A stretch of DNA of 64,000 nt from positions 248,001-312,000 of the forward strand of contig JBOFDS010000011.1 of the NCBI GenBank assembly GCA_051647245.1, written 5' to 3'. Below the pieces are notes generated by a model. That model saw nothing but the letters and a program-made list of their open reading frames with translations, was not told the origin of the DNA and did no database searches. The position numbers and the translations under genes are program-made. Origin of the DNA: Brevinema_A sp051647245. GTDB lineage: Bacteria > Spirochaetota > Brevinematia > Brevinematales > Brevinemataceae. Positions 16,718 through 24,655 of the stretch are shown here, piece by piece; positions within the stretch are counted from its first letter, which is position 1; every line of letters begins with the position of its first letter.

Positions 16718-17215
16718 CTAGAAGTCCTCACCAGGCTCTTCAATCGCTTCAAATTTAATAATATCATTACTGTCACTAAAGTGGATCATGTTGTAAATAC
16801 CAAAACTCTGATCAGAAGAATCCAATTGAAATCCTTCTTCGCTTTGGATCTTTTCTTGATGTGATAAAATCGATAAGCCAACCTCATTAAGATCTGCTAA
16901 GGTCTCAAAATTAGAGATAACACCTTCGTAATTCGTCTTCCAAGTATTACCTTCAAAAAGCCACATTACAGGCGCAAAGATATTGGTATTGTTGACTGTT
17001 TTAATATATTTTTTGCGAAGGATAGTGATTGTTTTGATCTCGTTCTTGTCAAATCCAATATCCGGAAGAACATTAAAAGGAAGATTGATGATGTAGTTTG
17101 TGGAAAGAGTGTAAGCCTTGAACGTTTTTGAACGTTGTATCTGGTAAGGCTTTTTGGATTGTGCGAAAGACAAGGTGGGAAGACTCAATAATAAGATGTA
17201 AATAATTTTTTTCAT
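16718..17215 (-). CDS. Exported protein of unknown function
   Basis: A 165-residue protein with a clear signal peptide (M-K-K-I-I-Y-I-L-L-L-S-L then S-F-A-Q, cleavage likely after A). The mature part is basic at first and acidic at the end (E-E-P-G-E-D-F). I do not recognise it. A TTG at 17230 would add five residues, but no ribosome binding site supports it, so I use the ATG at 17215. It is the first gene of the minus-strand run leading to coaD and has a consensus-like promoter. Confidence 0.62.
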   Translation of the reverse strand: MKKIIYILLLSLPTLSFAQSKKPYQIQRSKTFKAYTLSTNYIINLPFNVLPDIGFDKNEIKTITILRKKYIKTVNNTNIFAPVMWLFEGNTWKTNYEGVISNFETLADLNEVGLSILSHQEKIQSEEGFQLDSSDQSFGIYNMIHFSDSNDIIKFEAIEEPGEDF

Positions 17216-17250
17216 AAAGCTTGCTCTCAAATTTTATTTCAGGACTACCA

Positions 17251-17279
17251 ATTATAACAAAAATACTCTTTTATTTCAA
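17251..17279 (-). promoter_or_regulatory. Sigma-70 promoter of the coaD operon
   Basis: Minus strand TTGAAA (17279-17274), 17 bp, TATAAT (17256-17251). The start codon of the exported protein is about 35 nt downstream. Confidence 0.8.
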
Positions 17280-17306
17280 TTTTTCAGCATTAAGGTACTT
17301 TAATAG

Positions 17307-17335
17307 TTGTAATTAGGGGCTATTTATATTATAAT
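17307..17335 (+). promoter_or_regulatory. Sigma-70 promoter for holA
   Basis: TTGTAA (17307-17312), 17 bp, TATAAT (17330-17335). It diverges from the coaD-operon promoter; the two -35 boxes are about 27 bp apart. Confidence 0.78.
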
Positions 17336-17362
17336 TTATATATTATTCTGTAAGGAAAAGTT

Positions 17363-18286
17363 ATGAAGAGTGTGATTTTATTGGGAGGGGAAAACCCTGT
17401 TTTCATCAAAGAAACGCTCCACAAAATCCTAGATCCTATCCCAGAAATGGACAAAACCATCTATTATGGCGATGAGCTTGATCTTGATACTTTCTTTTCG
17501 GATTTAATGACAGGATCTTTATTTTCTGCTCAAAGAACTATCGTTGTGAGGCAGGCTGAGCTTGCGAAGGGGGACTTCGAAAAAAATCTCCTTAGCTACC
17601 TCAATCAACCTTCCGATAGTGTTTGTCTTATTTTGGAATATCATAAAATCCCTGCGAAGGTTCTTAGTGCTGTTGATAAGCTTGGGAATACCATTGCTGA
17701 GACTCATGTTTTCAAAAAAGCATGGGCAAATGATCAAAAAAACTACCTCCAACGAAAATTTTCCGAAAAAGGAATTGCGATACAAGCTACGGCGATTCAG
17801 TTGCTTATCGAAATGGCTGGTGATGATATTGAAGAGTTATCAGGCATGGTCGAGAGACTCTTTTCCTATCTTGGCGATCAAAGAACCGTTTCTGAGGAGC
17901 AGATCCGTTTCGTGCTGGAACGTGCACAAAATGGTTCTATTTTTGATCTTATCGATGCTATTTTTCAGAGAAATACCCAAAAAGCTCTTGAAACTTTTCA
18001 GGATCTCCAGTATGCGGGTGAATCTTTTCCTGCGATCAATGCGATGTTGCTCAGGGCAACCCGTATCATGTGGGCGGTCAAAACCTCTCGTAATGGACAG
18101 ATTCCTCAAGGTTTCGCCGTGTCACCTTATGAGTGGAATAAATACCTTGGCATGGCAAAGAATGTTAATTTGAAGTTTTTGTCAGGATGTTTGGAGACGA
18201 TTTCTCAGATTGAGTTTGAATCAAAAACCAAACCCGAAATTTTTGCACAGACAACTTTTGAAAGTTTCTTATGCACCCTAAATTAA
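17363..18286 (+). CDS. holA: DNA polymerase III delta subunit
   Basis: A 307-residue clamp-loader subunit that opens the beta clamp. The N-terminal AAA+-like region has L-L-G-G-E-N-P-V-F-I-K-E, matching the delta-family x-G-x-E-x-x-x-I/L pattern, followed by S-L-F-S-A-Q-R-T-I-V-V-R and a collar domain with I-F-D-L-I-D-A-I. Similarity is spread over the full length, as usual for this divergent family. AAGGAA precedes the ATG. thrS follows 55 bp later. Confidence 0.85.
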   Translation: MKSVILLGGENPVFIKETLHKILDPIPEMDKTIYYGDELDLDTFFSDLMTGSLFSAQRTIVVRQAELAKGDFEKNLLSYLNQPSDSVCLILEYHKIPAKVLSAVDKLGNTIAETHVFKKAWANDQKNYLQRKFSEKGIAIQATAIQLLIEMAGDDIEELSGMVERLFSYLGDQRTVSEEQIRFVLERAQNGSIFDLIDAIFQRNTQKALETFQDLQYAGESFPAINAMLLRATRIMWAVKTSRNGQIPQGFAVSPYEWNKYLGMAKNVNLKFLSGCLETISQIEFESKTKPEIFAQTTFESFLCTLN

Positions 18287-18341
18287 AACCAATTTTTTAA
18301 ATAGAGACCTCTGTTGTTGGGAGGTCGAAAGGAGTGAAGCA

Positions 18342-20285
18342 GTGGCTACATTAAAATTAGGCAAGGGAGAATTTGCACTGAATGGGCAAGTAACTTTTGC
18401 AGAAGTACTCAAAACACTACGCGATGATAGAGATCTCGCGAAATCCCTCGATGTGAACGATCAGCTCGATCACGCAATCGCCGTCCTCGCTGATGGTCAA
18501 GAAAAAGATCTTAGCACAGAGATCGGTGCCACCAAAGAAATCACATTTTTAACCCCATCGGATGAGCAAGGTTTGGCAATTGTTCGTCATTCCACAGCAC
18601 ATTTGATGGCACAAGCGCTCATGCGTCTTCGTCCTGGCACGAAAGCGGCGATAGGGCCTGTGATTAGAGATGGTTTTTATTATGATTTTGACATTACAGG
18701 GGAATTCGGTGAATCCGATCTTCCAGCACTCCAAAAAGAAATGGAAAAGATCACTAAAGAAGCGCTTCCTATCGTGAGAGAAGTTTGGGCGAAAAAAGAT
18801 GCGATTGAATACTTCACTCAGCAAGGTGATCTTTATAAAGTAGAAATTTTAAATGATATCATCAAAGGCGATGAGCCTGTAACCTTATACCGTCAAGGGG
18901 AATTTGTTGATCTTTGTCGTGGGGTTCACGTACCTAATGTACGTGCGCTCAAAGTCTTTAAACTCCAAGCACTTGCTGGTGCGTACTGGAGAGGCGACGA
19001 AAAAAATAAAATGCTTACCCGTATCTACGGTACGGCTTGGGCAACAAAAGACGAGCTCAAGACCTATCTTGATAATATCGAAGAGGCAAAAAAACGCGAT
19101 CACCGTAAGCTTGGTCGTGAATTGAAGCTCTTTGGTTTTCATGAAGAAGGGCCAGGATTGCCGTTTTGGTATCCTAATGGGATCATCCTCAAAAACGAAA
19201 TGCTCAAATTTATGCGTGAAGAATTAGATCTCCGTGATTATATTGAGATCGAAACCCCAACCATGCTCAAAACAACACTTTGGGAAACTTCCGGACATAT
19301 GGAAAATTACCAAGAAAATATGTTCTTCTCTTCTACTAAAGAAAACGAAACCTTTGCTCTCAAACCTATGAACTGTCCTGGTGGGATTATTTGGTACAAT
19401 AATGAGCCGCACTCTTATCGTGAACTCCCACTTCGTGTGGCAGAATTCGGTAAGGTGCACCGCTACGAGAGATCTGGTCAATTGAACGGACTCATCCGTG
19501 TGCGTGGCTTTACGCAAGATGATGCCCATGTTTTCATGACACCAGAACAGATTGAAAATGAAATTGTCAATGCGATGGAGCTTGTCGATAAGACTTATTC
19601 TACCTATGGATTTGAGTATGAAATTGAATTTTCCACTCGTCCTGAGAAATCTATTGGTTCCGACGAAATGTGGGAACTCGCAGAACGTTCTTTGAAAGCG
19701 GCTTTGGATCGTTTTGGAAAGAAATATACGCTTAATGAAGGTGATGGTGCTTTCTATGGGCCAAAAATTGACTATCATTTGAAAGATGCGCTTGGACGTA
19801 CTCACCAATGTGGAACAATCCAGCTTGATATGAATCTCCCACACCGTTTTAATATGACCTATACAGGATCTGACGGTGCTGAACATGTGCTCGTGATGAT
19901 TCACCGTGCTATCTATGGAAGCTTGGAGCGTTTTGCGGGTATTTTGGTGGAGCATTACGGTGGTCGTTTTCCACTTTGGCTTTCTCCTGTGCAATTAAGA
20001 ATTCTCCCTGTTTCTGAAAAATTCAACGACTACGGCGACAAAGTCCGTGCTGACCTCAAAAAACACGGCATCCGTGCTGAAATTGACAAATCTAACGAAA
20101 AGCTCGGTTATAAGATCCGTCAATCTACGCTTGATAAGGTGCCTTATGTGGTTGTGATCGGTAAAAAAGAAGAACAAGAGGGCACCGTGGCACCACGTCA
20201 CTTCAGCAAAGGTGAAATGCCTGCTGTCTCTCTAGAACAATTAATCAAAGAACTCACTCAAGAAATTGCAACTCGTCAACGATAA
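18342..20285 (+). CDS. thrS: Threonyl-tRNA synthetase
   Basis: A 647-residue class II synthetase. In order it has a TGS domain (1-65), the editing domain with H-S-T-A-H-L-M-A-Q-A (HxxxH) near residue 83, the catalytic core with motif 2 (R-V-A-E-F-G-K-V-H-R-Y-E-R-S-G and G-L-x-R-V-R-G-F-T-Q-D-D) and motif 3 (R-A-I-Y-G-S-L-E-R), and an anticodon-binding C-terminus. Zinc ligands are visible: Cys in M-N-C-P-G and two His. The start is GTG with GGAG seven bases upstream. A 6-bp hairpin (18306-18311 with 18321-18326) lies directly before the ribosome binding site. Confidence 0.98.
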   Translation: MATLKLGKGEFALNGQVTFAEVLKTLRDDRDLAKSLDVNDQLDHAIAVLADGQEKDLSTEIGATKEITFLTPSDEQGLAIVRHSTAHLMAQALMRLRPGTKAAIGPVIRDGFYYDFDITGEFGESDLPALQKEMEKITKEALPIVREVWAKKDAIEYFTQQGDLYKVEILNDIIKGDEPVTLYRQGEFVDLCRGVHVPNVRALKVFKLQALAGAYWRGDEKNKMLTRIYGTAWATKDELKTYLDNIEEAKKRDHRKLGRELKLFGFHEEGPGLPFWYPNGIILKNEMLKFMREELDLRDYIEIETPTMLKTTLWETSGHMENYQENMFFSSTKENETFALKPMNCPGGIIWYNNEPHSYRELPLRVAEFGKVHRYERSGQLNGLIRVRGFTQDDAHVFMTPEQIENEIVNAMELVDKTYSTYGFEYEIEFSTRPEKSIGSDEMWELAERSLKAALDRFGKKYTLNEGDGAFYGPKIDYHLKDALGRTHQCGTIQLDMNLPHRFNMTYTGSDGAEHVLVMIHRAIYGSLERFAGILVEHYGGRFPLWLSPVQLRILPVSEKFNDYGDKVRADLKKHGIRAEIDKSNEKLGYKIRQSTLDKVPYVVVIGKKEEQEGTVAPRHFSKGEMPAVSLEQLIKELTQEIATRQR

Positions 20286-20292
20286 ATAATCC

Positions 20293-20324
20293 AATAATAC
20301 ACTCCTTTGGGGTGTATTATTTTG
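20293..20324 (+). terminator. Intrinsic terminator of thrS
   Basis: A 13-bp stem (20293-20305 with 20309-20321, one G-T pair) around a 3-base loop, followed by T residues. It begins a few bases after the thrS stop. Confidence 0.85.
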
Positions 20325-20341
20325 CGAATTAAGGAAATATT

Positions 20342-22120
20342 ATGCACAATCTCAAATCAAAATTGATGCGACTCAATAAATGTAAGTATCATTTGTACAA
20401 TAGTTTGTTGGGGTCTTATCAATTTGATGACTTTAGCTTGAATATCGATCAGATCCAGCCGGATCCTTTTGCTCCACCGTCCAAAGCGACTATTATTGTC
20501 CCTCTTAAGAATACAAGATTTTCTAAAAAATTGCTTTCTTCTCCAACACGCGAGTATGCGTTTTGTGATGCTATAGGAAGGATTTTTGCGAAGAATATCC
20601 GCACCTTTATTAAAGAAGATAAAGGATCTGGAAATGGTGGTATGTGTGTCATCCGTTATGGTATGCAAAAAGTTATGGAAAGTAACGCTGTCATTATCAA
20701 CGATGATGCGATAGAAATGAAAGTATTGCTTGGTATGCCAGGTTATGGTCGTTCTATTGCGGGAAAAGAAGCTCAAGAGTTTCTTTTGGAAGAAATCCCT
20801 GCATTAGTTCGTGCGTCTCTCATCAAAACTCAAGAGCATGAAGAATATCTTGAGGAATTTGTTACTGTAGTCGAGCGTCAGCATTGGCTCCGTGAAGAGT
20901 GTAAGCAAAAAGGACTCATATCTTTTATCGCCAACGGATCGATCTTAGCACGTGCTTCTTCTATTAATGACAAACCAATGTCTCATCAGAAAGCGGTGGC
21001 TTTTGAGTCTCCTAAAGAATTTTTGACAACAATTACCTTGCCAGATGGCTTCAAATTACACGGTATGGGCATCCCAAAAGGGATCACCCTCATCGCTGGT
21101 GGTGGCTTTCATGGTAAGTCGACTCTTCTCTCTGCACTCTCTCATACAATCTACAACCATATTCCAGGAGACGGACGCGAGTACTGTGTAACCGATGAAA
21201 GTGCTGTGTTCCTCAGATCTGAGGAAGGGCGTTCCGTCATGGGAGTGGATATTTCTCCATTTATCCATCATTTGCCAGATTACAAATCTTCTGTTTATTT
21301 TGAAACAGAAAATGCTAGTGGATCTTCTTCTCAGGCAGCAAACCTTGTTGAATCGCTGGAGATGGGCTCGAAATTATTACTTATCGATGAAGACGTCTCT
21401 GCAACGAATTTCTTAATCCGTGATGCACGCATGCGTTCTTTGATCCCTGACAGTAAAGAAACGATTACCCCCCTCATCGCACATATGAAGAATCTCAAAG
21501 AACAAGGTATTTCTCTCGTTATGGTGACGGGTGCTCTCGGCGATTTTATGAGTATTGCTGATAGAGTGATCGTGGCAGAAAATTATCACTACCACGATGT
21601 TACTGATCAAGCGAAAAAAATCATTGCAGAATCTCCTGTTACTCCAATTTTGGCAAAGAAGTTTGATTTCAAATCAAAAAGAATTATCTCCAATACCTCA
21701 GCTGATTTTCTTGGCAAAAAAGGGAAAGCGATCATTGATGGGGAGAAAAATCTTGTTAAAATTGGACGAGAAGTCATTGATCTCAGGGATTGGGAGCATC
21801 TTTATGATTACTCTCAATTTGCAACACTTGCTGCTGTCATAGCTTATGCAAAAAAACAAAATTATTTTGGTCAGCAACCAGAACAAGTCTGGGAAGCCGT
21901 ACAACGTGATATCGATAAGATGGGTTGGGATATTCTGTCTGATGTGGGCTTTGATCATTTCTCTCCTCGTGAAGAAAAACGTAAATACAAACAAAATCAA
22001 GATAAGCTCGATAATACCAAAAATTGGCGTTATATTGTAAAGACCAGACCTTTAGATTGGCATGCGGCACTTAGTCGTATGCGAGGACTGTCTTATGAAA
22101 GAATGGGTGTTGACAAATAA
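20342..22120 (+). CDS. Predicted ATPase of the ABC class (PF09818)
   Basis: A 592-residue cytoplasmic protein of a widespread but uncharacterised ABC-class ATPase family. The Walker A is unusual, G-G-G-F-H-G-K-S-T-L-L. The Walker B-like segment K-L-L-L-I-D-E-D-V-S-A-T-N follows about 110 residues later. An N-terminal region carries G-x-G-N-G-G-M-C and the C-terminal part is rich in Arg and aromatic residues. There is no transmembrane segment or permease partner, so it is not a transporter. It sits between the thrS terminator and apt, with AAGGAA before its ATG. The role is unknown. Confidence 0.85.
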   Translation: MHNLKSKLMRLNKCKYHLYNSLLGSYQFDDFSLNIDQIQPDPFAPPSKATIIVPLKNTRFSKKLLSSPTREYAFCDAIGRIFAKNIRTFIKEDKGSGNGGMCVIRYGMQKVMESNAVIINDDAIEMKVLLGMPGYGRSIAGKEAQEFLLEEIPALVRASLIKTQEHEEYLEEFVTVVERQHWLREECKQKGLISFIANGSILARASSINDKPMSHQKAVAFESPKEFLTTITLPDGFKLHGMGIPKGITLIAGGGFHGKSTLLSALSHTIYNHIPGDGREYCVTDESAVFLRSEEGRSVMGVDISPFIHHLPDYKSSVYFETENASGSSSQAANLVESLEMGSKLLLIDEDVSATNFLIRDARMRSLIPDSKETITPLIAHMKNLKEQGISLVMVTGALGDFMSIADRVIVAENYHYHDVTDQAKKIIAESPVTPILAKKFDFKSKRIISNTSADFLGKKGKAIIDGEKNLVKIGREVIDLRDWEHLYDYSQFATLAAVIAYAKKQNYFGQQPEQVWEAVQRDIDKMGWDILSDVGFDHFSPREEKRKYKQNQDKLDNTKNWRYIVKTRPLDWHAALSRMRGLSYERMGVDK

Positions 22121-22138
22121 ACGCTTATCCTTTATAAT
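22110..22138 (+). promoter_or_regulatory. Consensus sigma-70 promoter for apt
   Basis: TTGACA (22110-22115), 17 bp, TATAAT (22133-22138), a perfect consensus. The -35 box overlaps the last codons of the ABC-class ATPase gene. Confidence 0.85.
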
Positions 22139-22164
22139 AATAACCGTGTGTTTAAGGAGTATTT

Positions 22165-22683
22165 ATGGACTATTCATCTCTTTTTCGTAAAGTTAACGAT
22201 TATCCTATCCCTGGAATCGTATTTGAAGATGTAACTACCTTCTGGAAAGATGGAGCTGCATTTGCTTATAGTATTGATAAAATTGTAGAACATTTCAAAA
22301 ATAAAGGCATCACCAAAGTCGTTGGATTAGAGGCTCGTGGTTTTGTTGTTGGAGCAGCTGTTGCTTATGCTTTGGGTGTGGGTTTTGTCCCAGTCCGTAA
22401 GCCTAAAAAACTTCCTGCAGAAACAATTTCCGAATCTTACAGCCTTGAGTATGGTGAAAATGTTCTTGAAATGCACCTTGATGCGATCTCTGCAGACGAT
22501 AAAGTCCTCATTTGTGATGATATCCTTGCAACAGGTGGCACCCTCGAAGCGGCGGAAAAGCTTGTCAAAAGACTTGGTGGCTCATTAGAAGGGATTGCGC
22601 TTTTATCCGAACTTGTATTCTTAAATGGACGCAAAAGATTGACAACGGAAGATATTTTGGTACTTTATCAAGTGCAAGAATAA
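22165..22683 (+). CDS. apt: Adenine phosphoribosyltransferase
   Basis: A 172-residue salvage enzyme making AMP from adenine and PRPP. The PRPP-binding loop V-L-I-C-D-D-I-L-A-T-G-G-T is near residue 112-124. The family blocks Y-P-I-P-G-I-x-F-E-D-V-T, E-A-R-G-F and R-K-P-K-K-L-P are present; E-A-R-G-F is the adenine-specific signature. Full length, with its own consensus promoter and AAGGAG. Confidence 0.97.
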   Translation: MDYSSLFRKVNDYPIPGIVFEDVTTFWKDGAAFAYSIDKIVEHFKNKGITKVVGLEARGFVVGAAVAYALGVGFVPVRKPKKLPAETISESYSLEYGENVLEMHLDAISADDKVLICDDILATGGTLEAAEKLVKRLGGSLEGIALLSELVFLNGRKRLTTEDILVLYQVQE

Positions 22684-22713
22684 TTTCTCAAATTTATATC
22701 AAAAACACAAACA

Positions 22714-22742
22714 AAAAACCACAGCGTTCTGCTGTGGTTTTT
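22714..22742. terminator. Bidirectional intrinsic terminator
   Basis: AAAAACCACAGC pairs with GCTGTGGTTTTT around GTTCT, between the convergent apt and aminotransferase genes. Confidence 0.9.
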
Positions 22743-22743
22743 C

Positions 22744-23829
22744 TTATTGATTTTCTTTTATGGATGCTTCGAGATTGTCCAAAATCCAAGTCATGATCTC
22801 CATATTGACATAGCCCATATTCCCAATTCTGATAATCTTGTTCATCAGACTGCCTTGGCCATTCGCGATGATGATGCCTTTGTCACTCATCGACTGAATG
22901 ACAGCAGGAGCGTTCTCCACGAAATAGGCAATACACGCTGGAGAGGCGAGATACCCTTCTCCGACGACAGGCTTTAAGCCGAAGTTTTTGAGTCTGTTAT
23001 TAGCATAGTCGGCGACTTTTTGATTGTCTTCAAAAATCTGAGAAACAGGTTTTTGATTGAGGATTTCTAAGGCTTTTTGGAGTGCAATAATATGATGAAT
23101 ATTTGGTGTCCATGCGCTAATGCCCTTTACTTGAGAGGCGATTTCTTTTTTGAGGTCAAGATAATATTTTGGGATGCTTGAAGTCCGCATCGCCTCTTGC
23201 ACTTTATTTCCTGACAAAGAAACAAACGCCAATCCAGGAGGAATCATAAATCCTTTGTGCCCCACTCCGAGACAGACATCAATCTGATTTTCATCTTGAT
23301 TGATTGCCACAGAAGAAAGCGAACTAATACAATCGAGCAAAAAGAGTGCTTTGGTGGGGGCGATGATCTTCGCATAGTCTGCGATAGGAGCAAGTACCCC
23401 CGTACTTGTTTCGTTATGACAGCAAAGCACAGCCTTTGTATCGGGATGAGCTTCAAGGGTTTTTTGCAAGTCCAAAGGTTGAGGATAAGTTCCATATTCA
23501 GCAGGGATGACGATTACTTCGCACTGATAGGCTTCTGCGATCTCACGAAAACGCTCGGAAAACTTCCCAAATTCTAATACAACAACCTTATCTCCAGCTG
23601 AAAGTGTATTGGCGACAGCTGCATCCATAACAAAGGTACCTGACCCGCTCAGGAGGAGGGGAGTGTTTTTGGTGCCAAAAAACGTAGCTAGAGTAGATCC
23701 TATTTCTAAGAAAATTTTTTCAAACTCAGGAGTACGGTGATGAGTATTGTGTTTCATCGCATCAAAAATAATATCAGGGATATGTGATGGCCCTGGTGCT
23801 GCGTTAAAAGGTGTTGGGAAAGTCATCAT
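22744..23829 (-). CDS. Class V aminotransferase (alanine-glyoxylate / serine-pyruvate type)
   Basis: A 361-residue PLP enzyme of the class V fold. The N-terminal A-A-P-G-P-S/T-x-I-P block, the G-S-G-T segment, C-C-H-N-E-T-S-T-G, and D-C-I-S-S before the cofactor lysine in G-V-G-H-K-G-F-M-I-P-P-G-L-A fit the alanine-glyoxylate/serine-pyruvate branch. The usual motif S-Q-K-A-L is H-K-G-F here. Substrate cannot be deduced; other possibilities are aspartate or phosphonate-type transaminases. AGGAAG precedes the ATG. It follows the tandem CBM48-like gene by 7 bp, so the two are co-transcribed. Confidence 0.82.
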   Translation of the reverse strand: MMTFPTPFNAAPGPSHIPDIIFDAMKHNTHHRTPEFEKIFLEIGSTLATFFGTKNTPLLLSGSGTFVMDAAVANTLSAGDKVVVLEFGKFSERFREIAEAYQCEVIVIPAEYGTYPQPLDLQKTLEAHPDTKAVLCCHNETSTGVLAPIADYAKIIAPTKALFLLDCISSLSSVAINQDENQIDVCLGVGHKGFMIPPGLAFVSLSGNKVQEAMRTSSIPKYYLDLKKEIASQVKGISAWTPNIHHIIALQKALEILNQKPVSQIFEDNQKVADYANNRLKNFGLKPVVGEGYLASPACIAYFVENAPAVIQSMSDKGIIIANGQGSLMNKIIRIGNMGYVNMEIMTWILDNLEASIKENQ

Positions 23830-23836
23830 TGTCTTC

Positions 23837-24550
23837 CTAGGGTTTTGAATTGGTTGTGTCTGCGTAAAAAATATTTACAGGACGATTTTGATCATTGAGG
23901 TATTGTTTTCTATTATTTTCATCAAAACGCCAGTTGCCGTCTTGCACAAAAGAATACATATAATTTTTCTTAGGGACAAGCTCAATTTCAATAGTATATT
24001 CACCAACGCCATTATCTTTCATTTGGTGAGAATAAGGGTTCCAATTATTGAAATCTCCAGCGATGGAGACGTTCTTTGCATTTGTGTTGGTGTATTTGAA
24101 AACATAAATATTGTTTGAGACCCACATTGGGTATTTTTGGTTGGGAAGAAATTCTTTATCAAGTATTAGGATTGATAACTTTTGACGAGCAGAATCAAAA
24201 ACAGCATGAGGATTGCTTGGATCAGCAATCCAAAATCCGTCAACTTTGAGTCGATATTTGTACTCACCTTTAGGGAGTCTGTTTGTGATAGCGAAGGTCC
24301 AAAGGTTGCTCTTTGCTTCTTGCATAATCCAGTTATCTTGCCAATTATTAAATTCTCCAGCAATCATTACTGATTTTGCTTTTCCTTGATAATAAAAGAG
24401 AATATAATTTTCGAGAAGGATAGGGGTCTGAAACTGCTCGTTTTTGTTGAGAAGTCTGTCGATCGTTTGGACATCAATGAGCTGTTGAGACTGTGAAAAA
24501 ATAAGGTTCTGTGTTAGGAGAAAAATTCCTAAAATAATTTTGTTCTTCAT
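23837..24550 (-). CDS. Exported protein with two CBM48/AMPK-type glycan-binding-like domains
   Basis: A 237-residue protein. After a signal peptide (M-K-N-K-I-I-L-G-I-F-L-L, ending F-S-Q) there are two repeats of the early-set/CBM48 pattern: V-M-I-A-G-E-F-N-N-W with Y-K-Y-R-L-K-V-D-G-F-W (residues about 60-110), and V-S-I-A-G-D-F-N-N-W-N-P with Y-M-Y-S-F-V-Q-D-G-N-W (about 155-215). Family members bind alpha-glucans, usually inside enzymes in the cytoplasm; here there is no catalytic domain and the protein is exported. A TTG 15 nt upstream is in frame but unsupported. No ribosome binding site precedes the ATG, and the promoter's -10 box is only 6 nt away, predicting a leaderless mRNA. Confidence 0.82.
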   Translation of the reverse strand: MKNKIILGIFLLTQNLIFSQSQQLIDVQTIDRLLNKNEQFQTPILLENYILFYYQGKAKSVMIAGEFNNWQDNWIMQEAKSNLWTFAITNRLPKGEYKYRLKVDGFWIADPSNPHAVFDSARQKLSILILDKEFLPNQKYPMWVSNNIYVFKYTNTNAKNVSIAGDFNNWNPYSHQMKDNGVGEYTIEIELVPKKNYMYSFVQDGNWRFDENNRKQYLNDQNRPVNIFYADTTNSKP

Positions 24551-24556
24551 ATTCAA

Positions 24557-24585
24557 ATTATACAATCTTCTGATAAAAATTTCAA
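24557..24585 (-). promoter_or_regulatory. Sigma-70 promoter giving a predicted leaderless mRNA
   Basis: Minus strand TTGAAA (24585-24580), 17 bp, TATAAT (24562-24557), then exactly 6 nt before the ATG at 24550. Transcription should start at or within a base of the start codon. Confidence 0.75.
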
Positions 24586-24596
24586 CATTAAGAAAA

Positions 24597-24625
24597 TTGC
24601 TTATACGGAGAAATTAAGCTACAAT
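24597..24625 (+). promoter_or_regulatory. Sigma-70 promoter for the spiro-SPASM gene
   Basis: TTGCTT (24597-24602), 17 bp, TACAAT (24620-24625), about 30 nt before the ATG at 24656 and divergent from the neighbouring leaderless promoter. Confidence 0.65.
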
Positions 24626-24655
24626 ATATAGTAATTATCATATTAAGGACGATTT

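Noticed and set aside
18300..18341. Hairpin before thrS considered as a T-box or attenuator
   Set aside because: The stem is only 6 bp and the intergenic space is 55 bp, too small for a T-box; no T-run follows.
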